DNA of 64,000 nucleotides from contig NW_004457624.1 of assembly GCF_000203815.1 (NCBI RefSeq), positions 992,001-1,056,000 of the forward strand, written 5' to 3'. Both the position numbers and the translations under genes were made by a program. Numbering within the stretch: the first letter of the stretch is position 1; each line of letters begins with the position of its first letter. This stretch comes from Cavenderia fasciculata. Taxonomy: Eukaryota; Evosea; Eumycetozoa; Acytosteliales; Cavenderiaceae. Of this stretch, positions 11,083 through 23,429 are shown one piece after another. The notes under the pieces are model-generated. The model was given only the letters and a program-made list of their open reading frames with translations. It was not told where the DNA came from and made no database searches.

Positions 11083-11715
11083 CAGCCGGGTGTACTCTTG
11101 CAACCAAATTCCTTTTTATAACATTTTCAATTAATAATCAATGAGTATCGTCAACCAAAGAGAATATTCATCAAAACGTCCATCTATAGAATTCTAGACC
11201 ATACGCGATTCAACTTTTCTTTTAAAACCTTCATTCTCTTTCCCTCCTTTTTTATTTTATTTATTCTAGTTTATTATTTTTGTGATTTGCTATGTTTTGT
11301 TTGTTTTAACCTATTCATCAACTCAACTTCCAACCATCCATTATTTGTAGTTTTCTCTTCACATCATTGTGTATCTTTTATCAAATTATTTGCCTCATCC
11401 ATCCATCTCAATTTAGAAATATATTAATACCTATTCTTCCATCCTCCCATTTCTCGGCTTTTTCATTCTATCACCTCTCAACTACCTACCTTACAAATTA
11501 ATTTTAGTATTAAACCAACTACAACAACAACAACAATAATAATAATAGATTAATCTTCAACTACATTAAAAAGGATTCTATAAATAGTTTTTTCAATGGT
11601 TAACAACAAACATTCAAATCAATTTAATTAATTAAAAATATCTTTTTTTTCTATACAATACAACTAATTAAATAATAATATTAAATATTTTAATAATATT
11701 ATATAATATTAAAAA

Positions 11716-12990
11716 ATGAATTCATCTGTATCACTTTACCCCCCAAACACTTTATACCAACCACACCAACAAAAACAATTCCAGTCCTCACATTATTACC
11801 CATCGCTGGCAAACTATAACCAGTTTCAGCAACAACAGCAACAGCAACAGCAACATCAACAATATCCACAATCTAAAAATAATAATCAACCTTTGAGATC
11901 AACTGAATACCCACCACAACAAATCCAACAATTTAATAATATCTCAAATTATAACAATAATAATCATAACAACAACAATAATAATAATATCTACCAACAA
12001 CATCAACAACAAAATGGAGAGAACCAAAAGATTATAGATATCAAGGACGAACCACATTTTAATGACTTGTTGGTACACAATTTAGTAGCATTTCAAAAAC
12101 TACAACCCCAACCAATTCCAGAGTACTCAAAGAGATTTGTAAAGGATAATTGTAAATATGCACCATTTGAAATTGGAACACATTCCGAACCAATTCACCT
12201 TCCTTCAATGAATGGAGCCAGTATGGATTTTGCAAAGGTCATCTACAACTGTGACGGTACTGTAAAGACTGTCAACAATCCAAAAGACAAGACATACAAC
12301 CATCCCGAATCATCATCTCTGGAATGTTGGAATTTCTCTGGTTCAAGTACATCTAGAATCTACCAAGCACTCAACAAAAGATCTGAATTCCACAAAAACA
12401 CAGCTCATACTCGAGTCATCTTTGTCAAAAAAGTATTTTCTTGGTTGGCAACTCATGACCGTGAATACTTGGCTAATCACAAAACTGTCGATCTAGTCAC
12501 TGCCATCTCTGATATTTTAAATATGATTATTAGTTTAATCGAATTACATAGAGCTCCTCCCTTTCTTTTGTATCTAATTATTCATGCTGCTGATCGATTT
12601 GTTGAAAGAACCGGAATTAATCATCACCAAATTTTCAATTTATTATTAACAAGGTATATATTAACCAGAAGAAAAAGAAATAGAAATTTGATTTAATCTA
12701 ACAATTATAATTGTTTAATTTACATTTTACTTTGTAGTGGAATTGTAAATTTAAAGTTTTGGAATGAAGGTTTATATATTCAAAACAAAACCATTGCAGA
12801 TATCTTTTCATTCAATGTTAAGGATTTAAATACAATGGAAAGAAGATTCTTATTTGGACTTGATTATAATCTTTGTGTTACAGAAGACCAATTATCAAAT
12901 TATATTGTTCATATTAAAAATCAATCCCTTTCCAATATTCATCCAATCATGTTACAAAGACCACAACAACAACAAAAGAAAAATACATAA
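11716..12990 (+). CDS. Pho80-type (cyclin P/Y-like) cyclin
   Basis: There are two exons, 11716-12653 and 12738-12990 (intron GTATAT...GTAG), giving 396 residues. The first 100 residues are Gln/Asn-rich and disordered. The cyclin fold occupies the C-terminal half: the helices of KVFSWLATHDREYLANHK are followed by LIELHRAPPFLLYLIIHAADRF and then, across the splice, LNTMERRFLFGLDYNLCV. The pattern 'PFLLYLIIHAADRF...LNTMERRFLFGLDYNL' is the hallmark of Pho80-like cyclins, which activate Pho85/CDK5- or CDK14-type kinases. The binding partner cannot be read from the sequence. The ATG is preceded by an A/T-only leader typical of dictyostelids (AAAATG). Confidence 0.85.
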
Positions 12991-13568
12991 TCAAATTGTA
13001 AACAAGAAAGAAATCAATTGCCCCTTTAAATCAAGAGGTAAACTAATCAATCAAATCAATTATAATGCCTACAACCATGTATTGCTACTACAACAACAAC
13101 ACATAATATGTCATCTCCTATATCCCAAGAAATGGATGGATGGATGGTTGGTTATTGCCCCCATCCATCCGACGACAAGTCGTAGTATACTTTTAAAACA
13201 ACACGCAAGATAATTTGTACCATATTAAAATATAGTTTATTAAACTACATTGTGACCATACTCAAGTATTACTTGGGTACTATCATTCCTATAATTATTC
13301 TTTTTCTTTCTTCCATCCTGATTCTTCTTCTTTTTCTTTTAAAAAAAAGTTAATTAATAATTTTTTGATTATTATTATTTATTATCATCCATTTTGATGA
13401 AAATTATATGTTGTTTTTTTTTTCTACAAGGTTTGTTTGTTTTGTTTTGTTTGGTCTTTTCATCCAAAACAATACATTACTATCTTCGTGGTGGTTGTTG
13501 GTTGTTGTTTGTTGTTATTGTGTTGGTTCGGTGTTATATACTTAATAATGTTATTGTGTTGTTGTTAT
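12991..13568. other. Convergent intergenic spacer
   Basis: This spacer lies between the 3' ends of the cyclin gene and the proteasome gene. It contains CAA-rich and GGATGGATGGAT-type simple sequence near 13130-13150 and T/G-rich DNA near 13430-13570. No conserved frame is visible. Confidence 0.5.
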
Positions 13569-14539
13569 TTAAAGTTGGCTGAATGACTTTACAGCAGAGT
13601 CACCACTGTCCCACTTGTCAGTATCCAAAGCGATTTGTTCAGTAATAACAAGTCCATCAGCATTGGCAATTGATAATTGAATCTATAAATTAAAATGTTA
13701 GTATCTACTTATATAAATGTAATTCTTTCTCCTTTTCTTTTTCTTTTTGTTTACATACAAATCTTGATGAACGAGCATCTCTGTAGAAAAGTACACGTAA
13801 ACAATCTTGAATAAGAGTCTTGGCTTCATCCAAGGTCATATCCTCTTTGTAAGCTTTACGTAAAAGTGGTAAGGCAATGTGTGAACCATAACCAGATGCA
13901 ATAAAGTTATCTTGATAACATGTACCAACAAGATCAACCTTGCCCAAGAAACTAAAAAATTAATTAATCATTAATTAGTTTAAATAAATAAATAAATATT
14001 TATGAATTATATTTATACCTCTTATTATTATCGTGACCAATGACAACTAAACTATTCCAGTATGGATCACCCTTATTTCTACGATTATACATGACACGAG
14101 CAATATAGTTCCAAATTTCAGTAGTGCTCAAAGTTGTTCCATCATCAGTGCAACCATCATCGACACTATAAAGATATATTGAATAAAGAGTAAAAGAGAG
14201 AGAGAGAGAGAGATAAATGATGTTAACAACAAACCTTTTGATATATATATCATTCAGTTTTAAAATAGTCGCTATATTCGATTCATACACTAAATCATCC
14301 AATACTTGAGAGAGATTTTGAAAGTCACTGTATTCACCACCGGCACCAATGATAGTGCTCTTTCCAAACTTCTTCATTCTTTCGATGTTGTTGAATCTAG
14401 CCAATGAACCATATGACAATAAAGTATCGGCACCCATGACAACACCACCATTATATTTAATAGCAATAACTGATGTACCTGTTACGATTGGGTCACTAGT
14501 AAGTAATAAAAAGTATAGTTATGATTGATAAAGTGTTAG

Positions 14540-14582
<43 letters not shown>

Positions 14583-14786
14583 GTATCTATATCTATTTCT
14601 CTTTATCTATATCTATTTCTCTTGTTTTAATTTGTATTGTAGTACATACACAGTTCTCTTCTTTGCACCAAGTTCTTGAGAATGTGATGGTGATGGTGTA
14701 TGAGATGCGAGTTGACTTGCAACATTATTATATTTAAAGTAATCTACTTGACCGAATACTGGGTATTTAAAGTGTTCTGATGACAT
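13569..14786 (-). CDS. psmB4: 20S proteasome subunit beta type-4
   Basis: Five exons (14786-14650, 14495-14235, 14165-14019, 13951-13759, 13682-13569), all in phase, give 283 residues. It is a non-catalytic subunit of the 20S core beta ring. Family signatures are a propeptide of about 45 residues, then DPIVTGTSVIAIKY, MGADTLLSYGSLARF, STIIGAGGEYSDFQ, WNYIARVMYNRRNK, DPYWNSLVVIGH, FIASGYGSHIALPLLR and CLRVLFYRDARSS. The mature N-terminus is TGTSV after a short pro-sequence, as in other PSMB4 proteins. Introns are short (56-154 bp), and one carries an ATCT repeat. The gene is convergent with the cyclin gene and shares a roughly 140-bp gap with the 3' end of the kinase/RasGEF gene. Confidence 0.95.
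14542..14584. repeat. (ATCT)n microsatellite in a psmB4 intron
   Basis: About ten tandem ATCT units lie inside the first intron of the proteasome beta-4 gene, followed by imperfect copies to about 14620. Confidence 0.9.
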
Positions 14787-14925
14787 TATGTTATGTGATA
14801 TATATTTTGTTATTACGTAATTACAAAAAAAGTAATAAAAGTTTAATGATGTTCACTTGAGCAAAATTAATCAAGCAAAAAAAAAAAAAAGAAAATTATT
14901 ACAAAAAAAAAAAGTGAACTTCACC

Positions 14926-17856
14926 TCAAGATCGCGTGTTTATTATTGTTGCTTGAAAATCAGTAGTATCTATTATTCTTAATTTCTTTGTTTTAGATAA
15001 ATCATATATTTGATATTTATAACTACTATTACTACTACTACTACTACTACTACTATCTAATGGTGATGAAGGTTTGTTATTGTTATTGTTAGATGGTGGT
15101 TTCATTTGAACTATGGCAATTGGACAACTTTGACGTGAATGATCAATGTAACCTACGAGAGAGGTATTTCGAGGTAGTATAAATGGATGAGTGTACGGTA
15201 CGAAGAGATCATGTACAAGAATTAATTTAATCGATGCTGATACTATGTAGAGGTCGTGGTTGGTGGTACAGTTCTCTACAGAGAAGAACCCCTTTAACAT
15301 TTGGTTGCTGTTGATGATACTAGTTATATTGCTGGCAATGTTATTGATGATGTTGGGGATACCTAAACTTTTGGTTCGTCCGTGGAATGGTGTCGTCGTT
15401 AATGACAGTGATAGTGGGGATGGCTCGTTGTCTTCTTCCTGGCTGAGTACATCTTTGATCATTTGTTTCTGGCATTGTCTGAGATACGATATCTCGTGGT
15501 ACACTGATGTCTGCTTGGCAAAGTTGATCATTGACACTTGGTTGGACATGGCCACCACATCCTTTTGTTCTCTCAACGCTATCAACTCTGACAAATGGTT
15601 TGATAGCCATGGAATGAATACTCCATTGGATTTTAACATAAAACTCTTGTATTGTTCAATCACCCATGATAATTGATCGATAGTTTGTAATACTGATTTC
15701 TCTGTTGTTGCTCCATCTGGAGCAATAGATGATAGAGATAGAGTATTGGTAAATGGTGATGATGACGATGATGAAGTAGATAAAGATGATGTCGAGGAGG
15801 AAGATGAAACAGATGAAATTGAAGATGGTGATGATAAAAAAGAAGAGGATGAAGAGGAAGAGGACGAGGATGCAGATTCAAATTTCTCCAAACCAGAGAA
15901 TATAGCCATAAATGCATGATAGTTGGAGATGGATTTACATTGTTTGGCCAATTTAATGAATCCTGAAAGACGACTTTGTGTCACCAATTCTGATAGTTTC
16001 TGGTATCTATTAATCATTCGATAAATGTTTGGTAATTGATTACCAACAGTGGTAATCGAGGACAACGACGGAAATGTTGATAATGCAATCAACTCTGTAT
16101 TTGGTATACACTTTAATAACTCTAAATCCAGTAGCATCATATGACTAGCTATTGCATCGCAATCCACATTTTCATATATTTTATCAAATAGTAAAGATTC
16201 AATCTCTATCGATACATTTAATAAATGATGAATATTATTATTATTATTTATATTATTATTATTATTTTGATTACTATCTTGTTGTTTTAATTTTGATTCT
16301 AAATTTGTTGTAATAGTTGAACTTTTAATAAATGATAATTCATCAATTATCTGTCTATTGTCTTGAATGAATTGTTTGATGACTGTGATGAGATCATTTG
16401 AAAATTCACAGTAACTTCCATCAATCCAAGTATTCAATACATTGAGTACACATGTCTGAACAGACCTTTCAATGTGAGAGTGTTGGAGTGGTACTTTGAA
16501 ACGTTGTCTTAGTTTGTTGAACAAGTCAGACGAGCCACAAAACGATTGGTATACACATAACACCTGATCGATTAGATCATTGTGTTGGGGTGTAGTCATA
16601 ATCTCTACCAATTTGTTGAGTGTTATGTACTTGATCAGTCCTGCCTGTCCACTCTCTGTATATTTTATATTTTGGTCCATTCCATATTCATCCCATATAT
16701 TAATAGATGATAATGGTATGGTTGTAGACGACGGTGATGATGTCGATGATGTAGAAGACATATTATTACCCAGCTTTGAATGAACTATCATTTGATTGAT
16801 TTGGTTGGTATGATACACTACAATATCCTTATTTGTCGGATAGTTTGGTAATAAACTCAACACCTTTTCATGAAATGATTTCAATGTATTGATAATCTGG
16901 TTAAATGTAGGTCTTAACTTGCTATCTCTTTTACAACTAACATAAATGAATTAATTAATAAGAGTATATACAATTTAACAAATGAGTATGTATACATACC
17001 AACTAATAATCAACTCTTTGTATTGAGGAAAACAATAGGATGGTATTTGTGACTCTATAGAGTCATAGGTAGAAGGTTCCTTTGCAAACTCACATGTTAC
17101 CATGACCAATACAACAGCACCGAAACTATAAATATCAGCTGCTTTTGAATACTTTTGTGCTTTACCTTCACTAATGTAATCTCTTATTTCCTTTTTAATT
17201 TGAAATAATAATAATTAATTAGTTATGTTATTATTATTATGTAGTTATATACATACAGGAGCCATATAATTTACAGTACCGACAATGGTTGAAGCATCGT
17301 AGGCAGTTGAGAATCTAGCAGTACCAAAATCAGTAATCTTTGCATTGTAGTCTGAATCGACGAGGATGTTACCAGGTTTCAAGTCACGATGCATGATACC
17401 TTTGGCATGTAAATATCTCATGCCTTGTGCAACACCAATGAGCAGATGGTTGATAGTTTGGATATTTAATCGCTCCTTTTGCATTAGTATCCAAAGCGAT
17501 CCCTTTTGTGCATACTCCATCACCAATGCTTTCTTTTCATTGACCATAGTACATCCATAATACTTGACAACATTCTTGTGATCGAATCCAAGCAAATCTC
17601 CACTATTCATCAACTCAAAGTTGTTTACTATATGATCTACAGATCCACCTCTTGACCTTCTTTTTGATTTAGATGGTGATTTTGTTGTAGTTGTAGTTGT
17701 TGTTGTGGTTGTAGTTGTTGTCGTTGAACTAGTACTAGTACTACTAGATTCAAAAGGGATCTTTACAGCTACAGTCTTTCCTTCATATCTTGCTTTTCTA
17801 ATGGTTCCATAGTTTCCGGTTCCAAGTACACTATCTTTTAATTTAACCTTTATCAT
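14926..17856 (-). CDS. gefX: Protein kinase fused to RasGEF_N and RasGEF domains (GefX-like)
   Basis: Three exons (17856-17257, 17190-17000, 16936-14926) give 933 residues. The N-terminal kinase is complete: G-loop GTGNYG, VAVKI lysine, HRDLKPGNIL catalytic loop, DFGTA, and MAPE formed across the first splice, so it is probably active. Its style is TKL-like. A Thr/Ser- and basic-rich insert (KSPSKSKRRSRGG) follows the VAVK strand. After a linker comes RasGEF_N (GLIKYITLNKLVEIM, VYQSFCGSSDLFNKL). The CDC25-type exchange domain follows (HMMLLDLELLKCIP, YHAFMAIFSGLEKF, FIPWLSNHLSELI), interrupted by a long Ser tract. Dictyostelid RasGEFs signal in chemotaxis, macropinocytosis and development. 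The name gefX rests on my memory that the D. discoideum GefX combines these domains; the domain call itself is firm. Confidence 0.85.
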
Positions 17857-18549
17857 ATATAAATATTATATATATTTATCTATCAAACTCTACTACTACT
17901 ACTATTTTGTTGTTTGTTAACAATCTTCATCCACATCCATCTCTATTCTAGAAATAGATCTCCTTCATTTGAGCAAAGAAGATCCTTCAACAACCCAAAC
18001 AACCAAAAACCCATCAAACAACATGATCACGTGACAAAAATGGGATGAGCCGAAACTGGACATCTTTGTTGACATTGAAGTTCATCAACTGTTCGGTTCA
18101 TATTAATAATAATATTTAATATTATTTGTTGTTTATCACTAGATAGATATCTGTGTGAAGTACCAAATTGAACTCATTAATGTAAATAAAAAATTATTAA
18201 TGATAAAAAAAATATTTTAATTAGTTGTTTTTAATGATGAAATTTCGATAGATAATTACAATAAAATAAAATAAAAAAAGAGAGGGTGTAATAAAACTGG
18301 CGAGTGTTCAATATTCGGCTTATTCATAATTGTAACAGCAAATTTCCATTAAAGATAGATATATATATATATATTCAATTTCCAAACAAACAATAATAAT
18401 AAATAATATTTATTAAATGATATCAGAACAGAGTTATACTACTACTACTACTACTACTATTACTATAGTATAACACCTTCAAACATTCATATATTTATAA
18501 ATAAAGGGACGCCGACATAGAGAGAGAGAGAGAAAGAGAGAGAAACAAA
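17857..18549. promoter_or_regulatory. Divergent promoter region
   Basis: About 690 bp separate the start of the kinase/RasGEF gene (leftward) from the start of the lipase-like gene (rightward), so it must hold both promoters. It is A/T-rich, with TACTAC repeats at about 18440-18465 and an (AG)n run at 18520-18545 just before the lipase ATG. No individual factor site can be assigned. Confidence 0.5.
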
Positions 18550-21286
18550 ATGTTATTTGGGTTTAGAGTTTGGGTAGCTACTGTCCTAAGCACCTATATA
18601 GACAAGACACTTATCTCTTTGAATGAATCGATAAAAGCATTTGTTCAAGAATGTATGTTATTTGTTTGTGAACAAAGATGCATCTACTAGCTATAGTAGT
18701 CAAATAATAAATTTGAAACTAATATACTTATTATTATCATTATTTACTTTATGTAGTATGGGAGCTTGGAGTGCAGATAGCCAACTTTCTAACTATCACC
18801 TTTTTAGGTCTTTTTTATCGACCTGGTTACCTCAGCTACTTTGAACAGAGAAACAGAATTAAAAAGAGACCTCCTCCATCACCAACTACACCACCACTTC
18901 AACAACCACCTTTAACTGTACCATTGGGAAAATACGATACCAGCAACAGTAACAGCAGCAGTAACAATAGATATAATAGTAATAACAGTGGAATTCATTC
19001 CAATCCTCCATTAATTGGTCGTAGTAGTAGTAATACTTCACAACAAATCAACAACAACAATGTAAATAATACTACAGTGAAAAGAAGAAAACCTATGGGT
19101 AAAAGGAGATCAACACCTTTTGTACAATTATTAAATGACTCTGATAGCAGTGGAGCTAGTTCACCCAACAACTCATCCTTTTCATTATCGTCGACGGTCA
19201 ACAATAAATCACAACCATCTCAACAACAACAACAAGTAGATGACAATACCAACCATTTAGCATCATCGATGCCATCTATACATTATTCACCAAAGAAAGG
19301 AATGAAACAATCGGCATCAACTTCATCGATCAAACGAATAAGTAGTAGTGAATTTTTATCATCAATGAAACATCATCCGACTACTACTACTACAACACAC
19401 AATGCTGTGAATGAATCAACAGCCAATCATAATAACCTCGACCGTCCAACAAACACTACTGAAAGAAAAAGAAAACAAAAGAAATTATATTATAGTATGT
19501 TTCAATTAAATACTTGGATTCGAATATTAATATTAATATTTTAATTTATCTATAGTTAATAGAGATTTAGTACATCATCACGAACAAATTACAACAGGAT
19601 TTTTGGAGGATATTAGAACCAATATATTACTGTTTTTCGATACTGTATTTTATTGGTTACGAACATCACTTCAATCACTTTTAAATACTTTGGCATCATT
19701 TAAAATTAGAAATTTGATTGTATTGATTATTACCTTTCCATTATTTTTACCATATTATATTTGTATGTTAAATGTAAAAAGAGAGAGATTAGAATATTAA
19801 TATTAATATTGTTCTTTATTTCTATTCTAGTTAAAATAATATTATTACCATTTTTAATGATAAAATCATTTATTAATTTAGTAACTAATATATTTTTCAA
19901 AAAAGTAAAGGATATACCAAATCGATTGATATCAGACAAGGAATTGGATATAAGAAGTGTAAAGGAAATTATTGAACAAGCAGGATACCCTTATGAACAA
20001 TACCACGTTACGACAGAGGATGGTTATATATTGCTTTTGGAACGAATTCCAAACCCAAAGTCTAAAAACATATTGTATCTTCAACATGGTGTATTTGATA
20101 ATAGTTTTGCATGGGTTGCAAATGGACCGACTCAATCATTGGCATTTGCAGCACATGACCTTGGATACGATGTATTCCTTGGTAATCTTCGTGGTAACGG
20201 TGAAAGACTACACACTGAAAACAATATATCGACCAAACAATATTGGGACTTTTCAATCAACGAACATGCATTTTTGGATATTCCCTCATTTATCCAAGTG
20301 ATTAGACAAGTCAAAATCAAAGAATTATCAAAATTTAATGATATTGTTTCACCTGATGATATCAATATTTCAGCTGTTGCTCATTCTGTATGTAACAAAC
20401 AAAACAAAACAAATATAAATATAAAAAGTATATATATATATATATATTAATATTAACTGTTTTTTTACTTTTATTTAGATGGGAGCAGCATGTATATTAA
20501 TGTATATAGTAATGATGGGAATATTAAAAAAGAATCATCATCTAAGTAGAGCCATTTTATTGTCACCTGCAGGATATCATAGAAAGGCACCAAAGATATG
20601 TGATATCCTCGGACCGTTGATCAACGTGTGGCTGTGGTTCTGTCCAATGCATGTATTCAAGTTCCCATCCGACACGATTCGTGTGATTATCGCCAAGATT
20701 TACCACGACGTGATTAGCAATACACCAACCAAGGATCTAATGGTATACCTTGGCTCGAGATTCCTTCTTGGGGGAGACACGAAAAACCATCCACTCGAAA
20801 AGATCCACAACTTGGCCTACAACACATTTAGTGGCACATCGGTCAAACTTTACAAACACTTTTGGCAAATGAGAAAAGCAAGAAAATTCCAAGCCTATGA
20901 CTATGGTTCCAAACAAAAGAATATCAATGTCTATGGTACTCCAGATCCATTAAACTTTTTAGATCATTATGATGTGTATGTAAACAAAAAAATCTAAAAC
21001 CAAAATATATTAAATCAAAATGGAATGTAATTATACTAATTAATATTAATATTATTATATTTATAGAATTAATATACCAATTCACTTTGTCATGGGATTA
21101 AAAGATAATTTAATTGAACCAGAGAATATTATAAAACATTATGAAACTTTGAAAAAGTATCATCCGGAATTATCATTCCTCAAGGCCAGTAAAAGCGGTC
21201 ACATTGAATTCACCTTGGGTTTGGACGATCAAATTTTATCTTATATTTTGAGAGTACTTAGTTCTAACCAAATTACAACCGATTAG
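18550..21286 (+). CDS. Membrane-anchored AB-hydrolase / acid-lipase family protein
   Basis: Six exons (18550-18652, 18757-19494, 19556-19762, 19831-20387, 20479-20975, 21067-21286), all in phase, give 773 residues. The C-terminal 400 residues are an AB-hydrolase lipase: EQYHVTTEDGYILLLERIP is the usual lid-domain start, LQHGVFDNSFAWV the oxyanion strand, and GYDVFLGNLRGN the next motif. AHSMG, assembled across the fourth splice, is the nucleophile elbow with its Ser. The acid is probably in GLKDNLIEPE, and the His in KSGHIEF. Unlike secreted lysosomal lipases it has an N-terminal region of about 350 residues. This holds hydrophobic segments near residues 1-50, a low-complexity Ser/Asn/Gln stretch, and two more hydrophobic segments (VLIITFPLFLPYYI, then IILLPFLMIKSFI). 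It is therefore likely an integral membrane enzyme, resembling the yeast Yeh/Tgl1 steryl-ester hydrolase layout. The substrate is unproven. Confidence 0.82.
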
Positions 21287-21531
21287 TTGGAATCTATACT
21301 CTAAACAAATAAAATGATAATATTATGTATAAAAAAAAAAAGATTTATTTCGTGACGCAGCACACATGGTTTGCGACGAGTCGATTTTGATCATCCATTC
21401 GATGTTTCAACCATCTTGTTGTTGTTATTGACTTTTACAAACTATACTAACTACTTGCTATATCACTGTAGTTGATAGTATTGTTGTATTTTAGAGTAGA
21501 GTAGAGTAGAGTAGAGCAATCAGTAAAGGTC

Positions 21532-22216
21532 ATGGTAGAATCAATGAATGGTACTACAAAGACGAAAGCAGGAGCAGCATCTGCAGCATCTGCAAAAGAT
21601 GTTGTAGATAGATCAAAAACAAAAGATATATCATCCTCTTCATCTTCTTCTTCATCATCATCATCAACTGAAGTAGAATCAAAAATATCAACCGAATTAT
21701 ACTTTATATCATGTGTAGTTGGTATTTACATCTTTTATTTATTATATGGCATTTATCAAGAGCAAATGTATGTGTTTAGACTACTATACTCTCTACACAC
21801 TATGATAATGATACTTATAAATTACTTTTGTTTTAAGAAATGCACTTAAATTTGGAGAAAAAGGATTAGTATTTGGTAAATATACAGCCTTTTTATTGGC
21901 CATTCAAAGCTTTGTAAACTATGCGTCGGCAAAGGTTTATCAAGTTGCGACACGTGAGGGACCCGATAAAACACCTTTCCACGAATATGGCTTCTCTTCA
22001 CTCCTCATTGTAATATCAACATTCCTCAGTAACACTGCCATCCGATACATATCCTATCCAACACAAGTACTAGCCAAGTCATGCAAACCAATCCCCGTAC
22101 TCTTAATGGGTGTATTCTTTTATCGTAGAAAATACCCAATTTCAAAATACTTTATCGTTGCCATTATTACTCTTGGTGTATCATTGTTTATGGTAAGTGA
22201 TAATTATAATTAATTG

Positions 22217-22248
<32 letters not shown>

Positions 22249-22873
22249 TATTATTTTATTTTAGTTTCCATCAAGTTCAAAGAAATCAAATAAATCAAAT
22301 CCAACAGAAGATGATGGATTGGTGATGTATGGCAATTTGATTCTATTGCTTTCTTTATTGTTGGATGGTATTATTGGTCCATTCCAAGAGAACTATGTTA
22401 AAAAGTATTCACCAACTTCCAATAGCATGATGTTGAATACCAATCTTTGGAATACTATTTTTATGACTGCTAGTATGTTTGCGATTAATTAATGATCAAA
22501 TTATTATTCAAATTAATTAATTTCATTTCATTTATTATTATTAGTTGTATTCATTAATGGAGAGCTTTTTGAAGCTATCGATTTTTTATTCACCTATCCA
22601 GAGATCTTTTCAACGATTGCAGTGTTTTGTATCACAAGTGCTCTTGGACAACACTTTATATTTATGACGACCAAACGATTTGGAGCACTCAATTGCACTA
22701 CAATTACAACGACCAGAAAGTTTTTGTCGATTCTCGTCTCTATATTTTGGTTTGGTCATCCTCTCAGTCAGCTTCAATGGCTTTCAATTGGAATGGTATT
22801 TTCCGGTTTGGGTTTAGATGTTTACCAAAGTTATTTGAAAAAATCACCATCAAAGGAAAAGAAAGTAGAATAA
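21532..22873 (+). CDS. slc35b1: SLC35B1-type nucleotide-sugar / ATP transporter of the ER
   Basis: Four exons (21532-21767, 21838-22192, 22265-22472, 22545-22873), all in phase, give 375 residues. The UAA-transporter fold shows many hydrophobic helices. Signature stretches are YGIYQEQI at the first helix end, ATREGPDKTPFHEYGF, YPTQVLAKSCKPIPVL, LLDGIIGPFQENYV and LGQHFIFMTTKRFGAL, followed by TTTRKFLSILVS. The protein ends in KKVE, a dilysine ER-retrieval signal, as in animal SLC35B1. Animal SLC35B1 was first described as a UDP-galactose-transporter-related protein and later as an ER ATP/ADP exchanger; which activity applies here cannot be told. A Ser/Lys-rich cytosolic N-terminus of about 60 residues is an addition. 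Confidence 0.9.
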
Positions 22874-23188
22874 ATAATAATAATACAACGTGATGCCCAA
22901 ATATATATATATATATATATTAACATCAAATCAATTGAATGCTTAGCATTATCAAAAAAAGTAATATTATATAAATATTACTTTTAAAGGTGTACAGATA
23001 GTATCCTTGGTAAGCTAAGATGTGATAGGTTAAGATGTGATTTATAATTATTGTGATAATTTACATATTTACTGATTGTTTAAAAATATGAACTTTGGTT
23101 GAAAGAAAATAAAATGTGTTTTTATCTATCACAATTATTAATTATAATTAATATTACAAATTATTTGTTTTTTTGAAAGATCACCAAA
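22874..23188. other. AT-rich spacer with short inverted and direct repeats
   Basis: An (AT)n tract lies at 22902-22921. TAAGATGTGAT occurs twice near 23014-23042, and TAATTATTGTGATA near 23045 is roughly mirrored by TATCACAATTATTAATTATAA near 23135. A similar TTAAGATGTGATTATAAT stretch recurs near 58307, upstream of another ILEI fragment, so this is probably part of the duplicated flank and not unique DNA. Confidence 0.4.
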
Positions 23189-23424
23189 ATGTTATTTCAA
23201 AAGCAAATATTAATTAACGTCTTGAGCTTAATAACAATGAATAGACCAAAAGCATTCCCAATATCTCTGGTGGCGTTGAGTCAGACACTATCAGTATTTC
23301 ATTGGTTGGGATCGAATTGTTGTGGCGCGAATGGTATTGAAATAGGGTCTGGTATCAATCTGTGGATTTATGATCCGTGCCACCCTGCCTTTGGTATGTC
23401 TAGCTTTCCTTTTCACTTGAAACG
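23189..23424 (+). pseudogene. ILEI-family gene fragment, 5' part
   Basis: Frame from MNRPKAFPISLVALS (ATG at 23237, with an upstream ATG at 23189) through FHWLGSNCCGANG, GSGINLWIYDPCHPAFG and SSFPFH, matching the first ILEI module of the 552-4467 protein up to the middle of the domain. It then runs abruptly into sequence that codes on the opposite strand for a different part of the family. The frame stays open into that antisense DNA to 23527 but is meaningless there. Truncated copy; almost certainly not functional. Confidence 0.75.
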
Positions 23425-23429
23425 ATTGA

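Larger units (their letters stand above)
9590..11715. other. 2.1-kb intergenic region upstream of the cyclin gene
   Basis: This long AT-rich spacer lies between NELF-B and the cyclin gene. Poly-purine and poly-A blocks fill 9600-10560. From 11220 to 11500 the plus strand is pyrimidine-rich with CCAT-type repeats, as in a long 5' leader. Two items are reported separately: an ATG directly followed by a consensus splice donor at 10657, and a GC-richer block with inverted repeats at 10961-11082. I see no conserved protein in it. Confidence 0.5.

Noticed and set aside
15260-15676. 138-codon plus-strand frame inside the RasGEF region
   Set aside because: Antisense shadow of the well-supported kinase/RasGEF gene.
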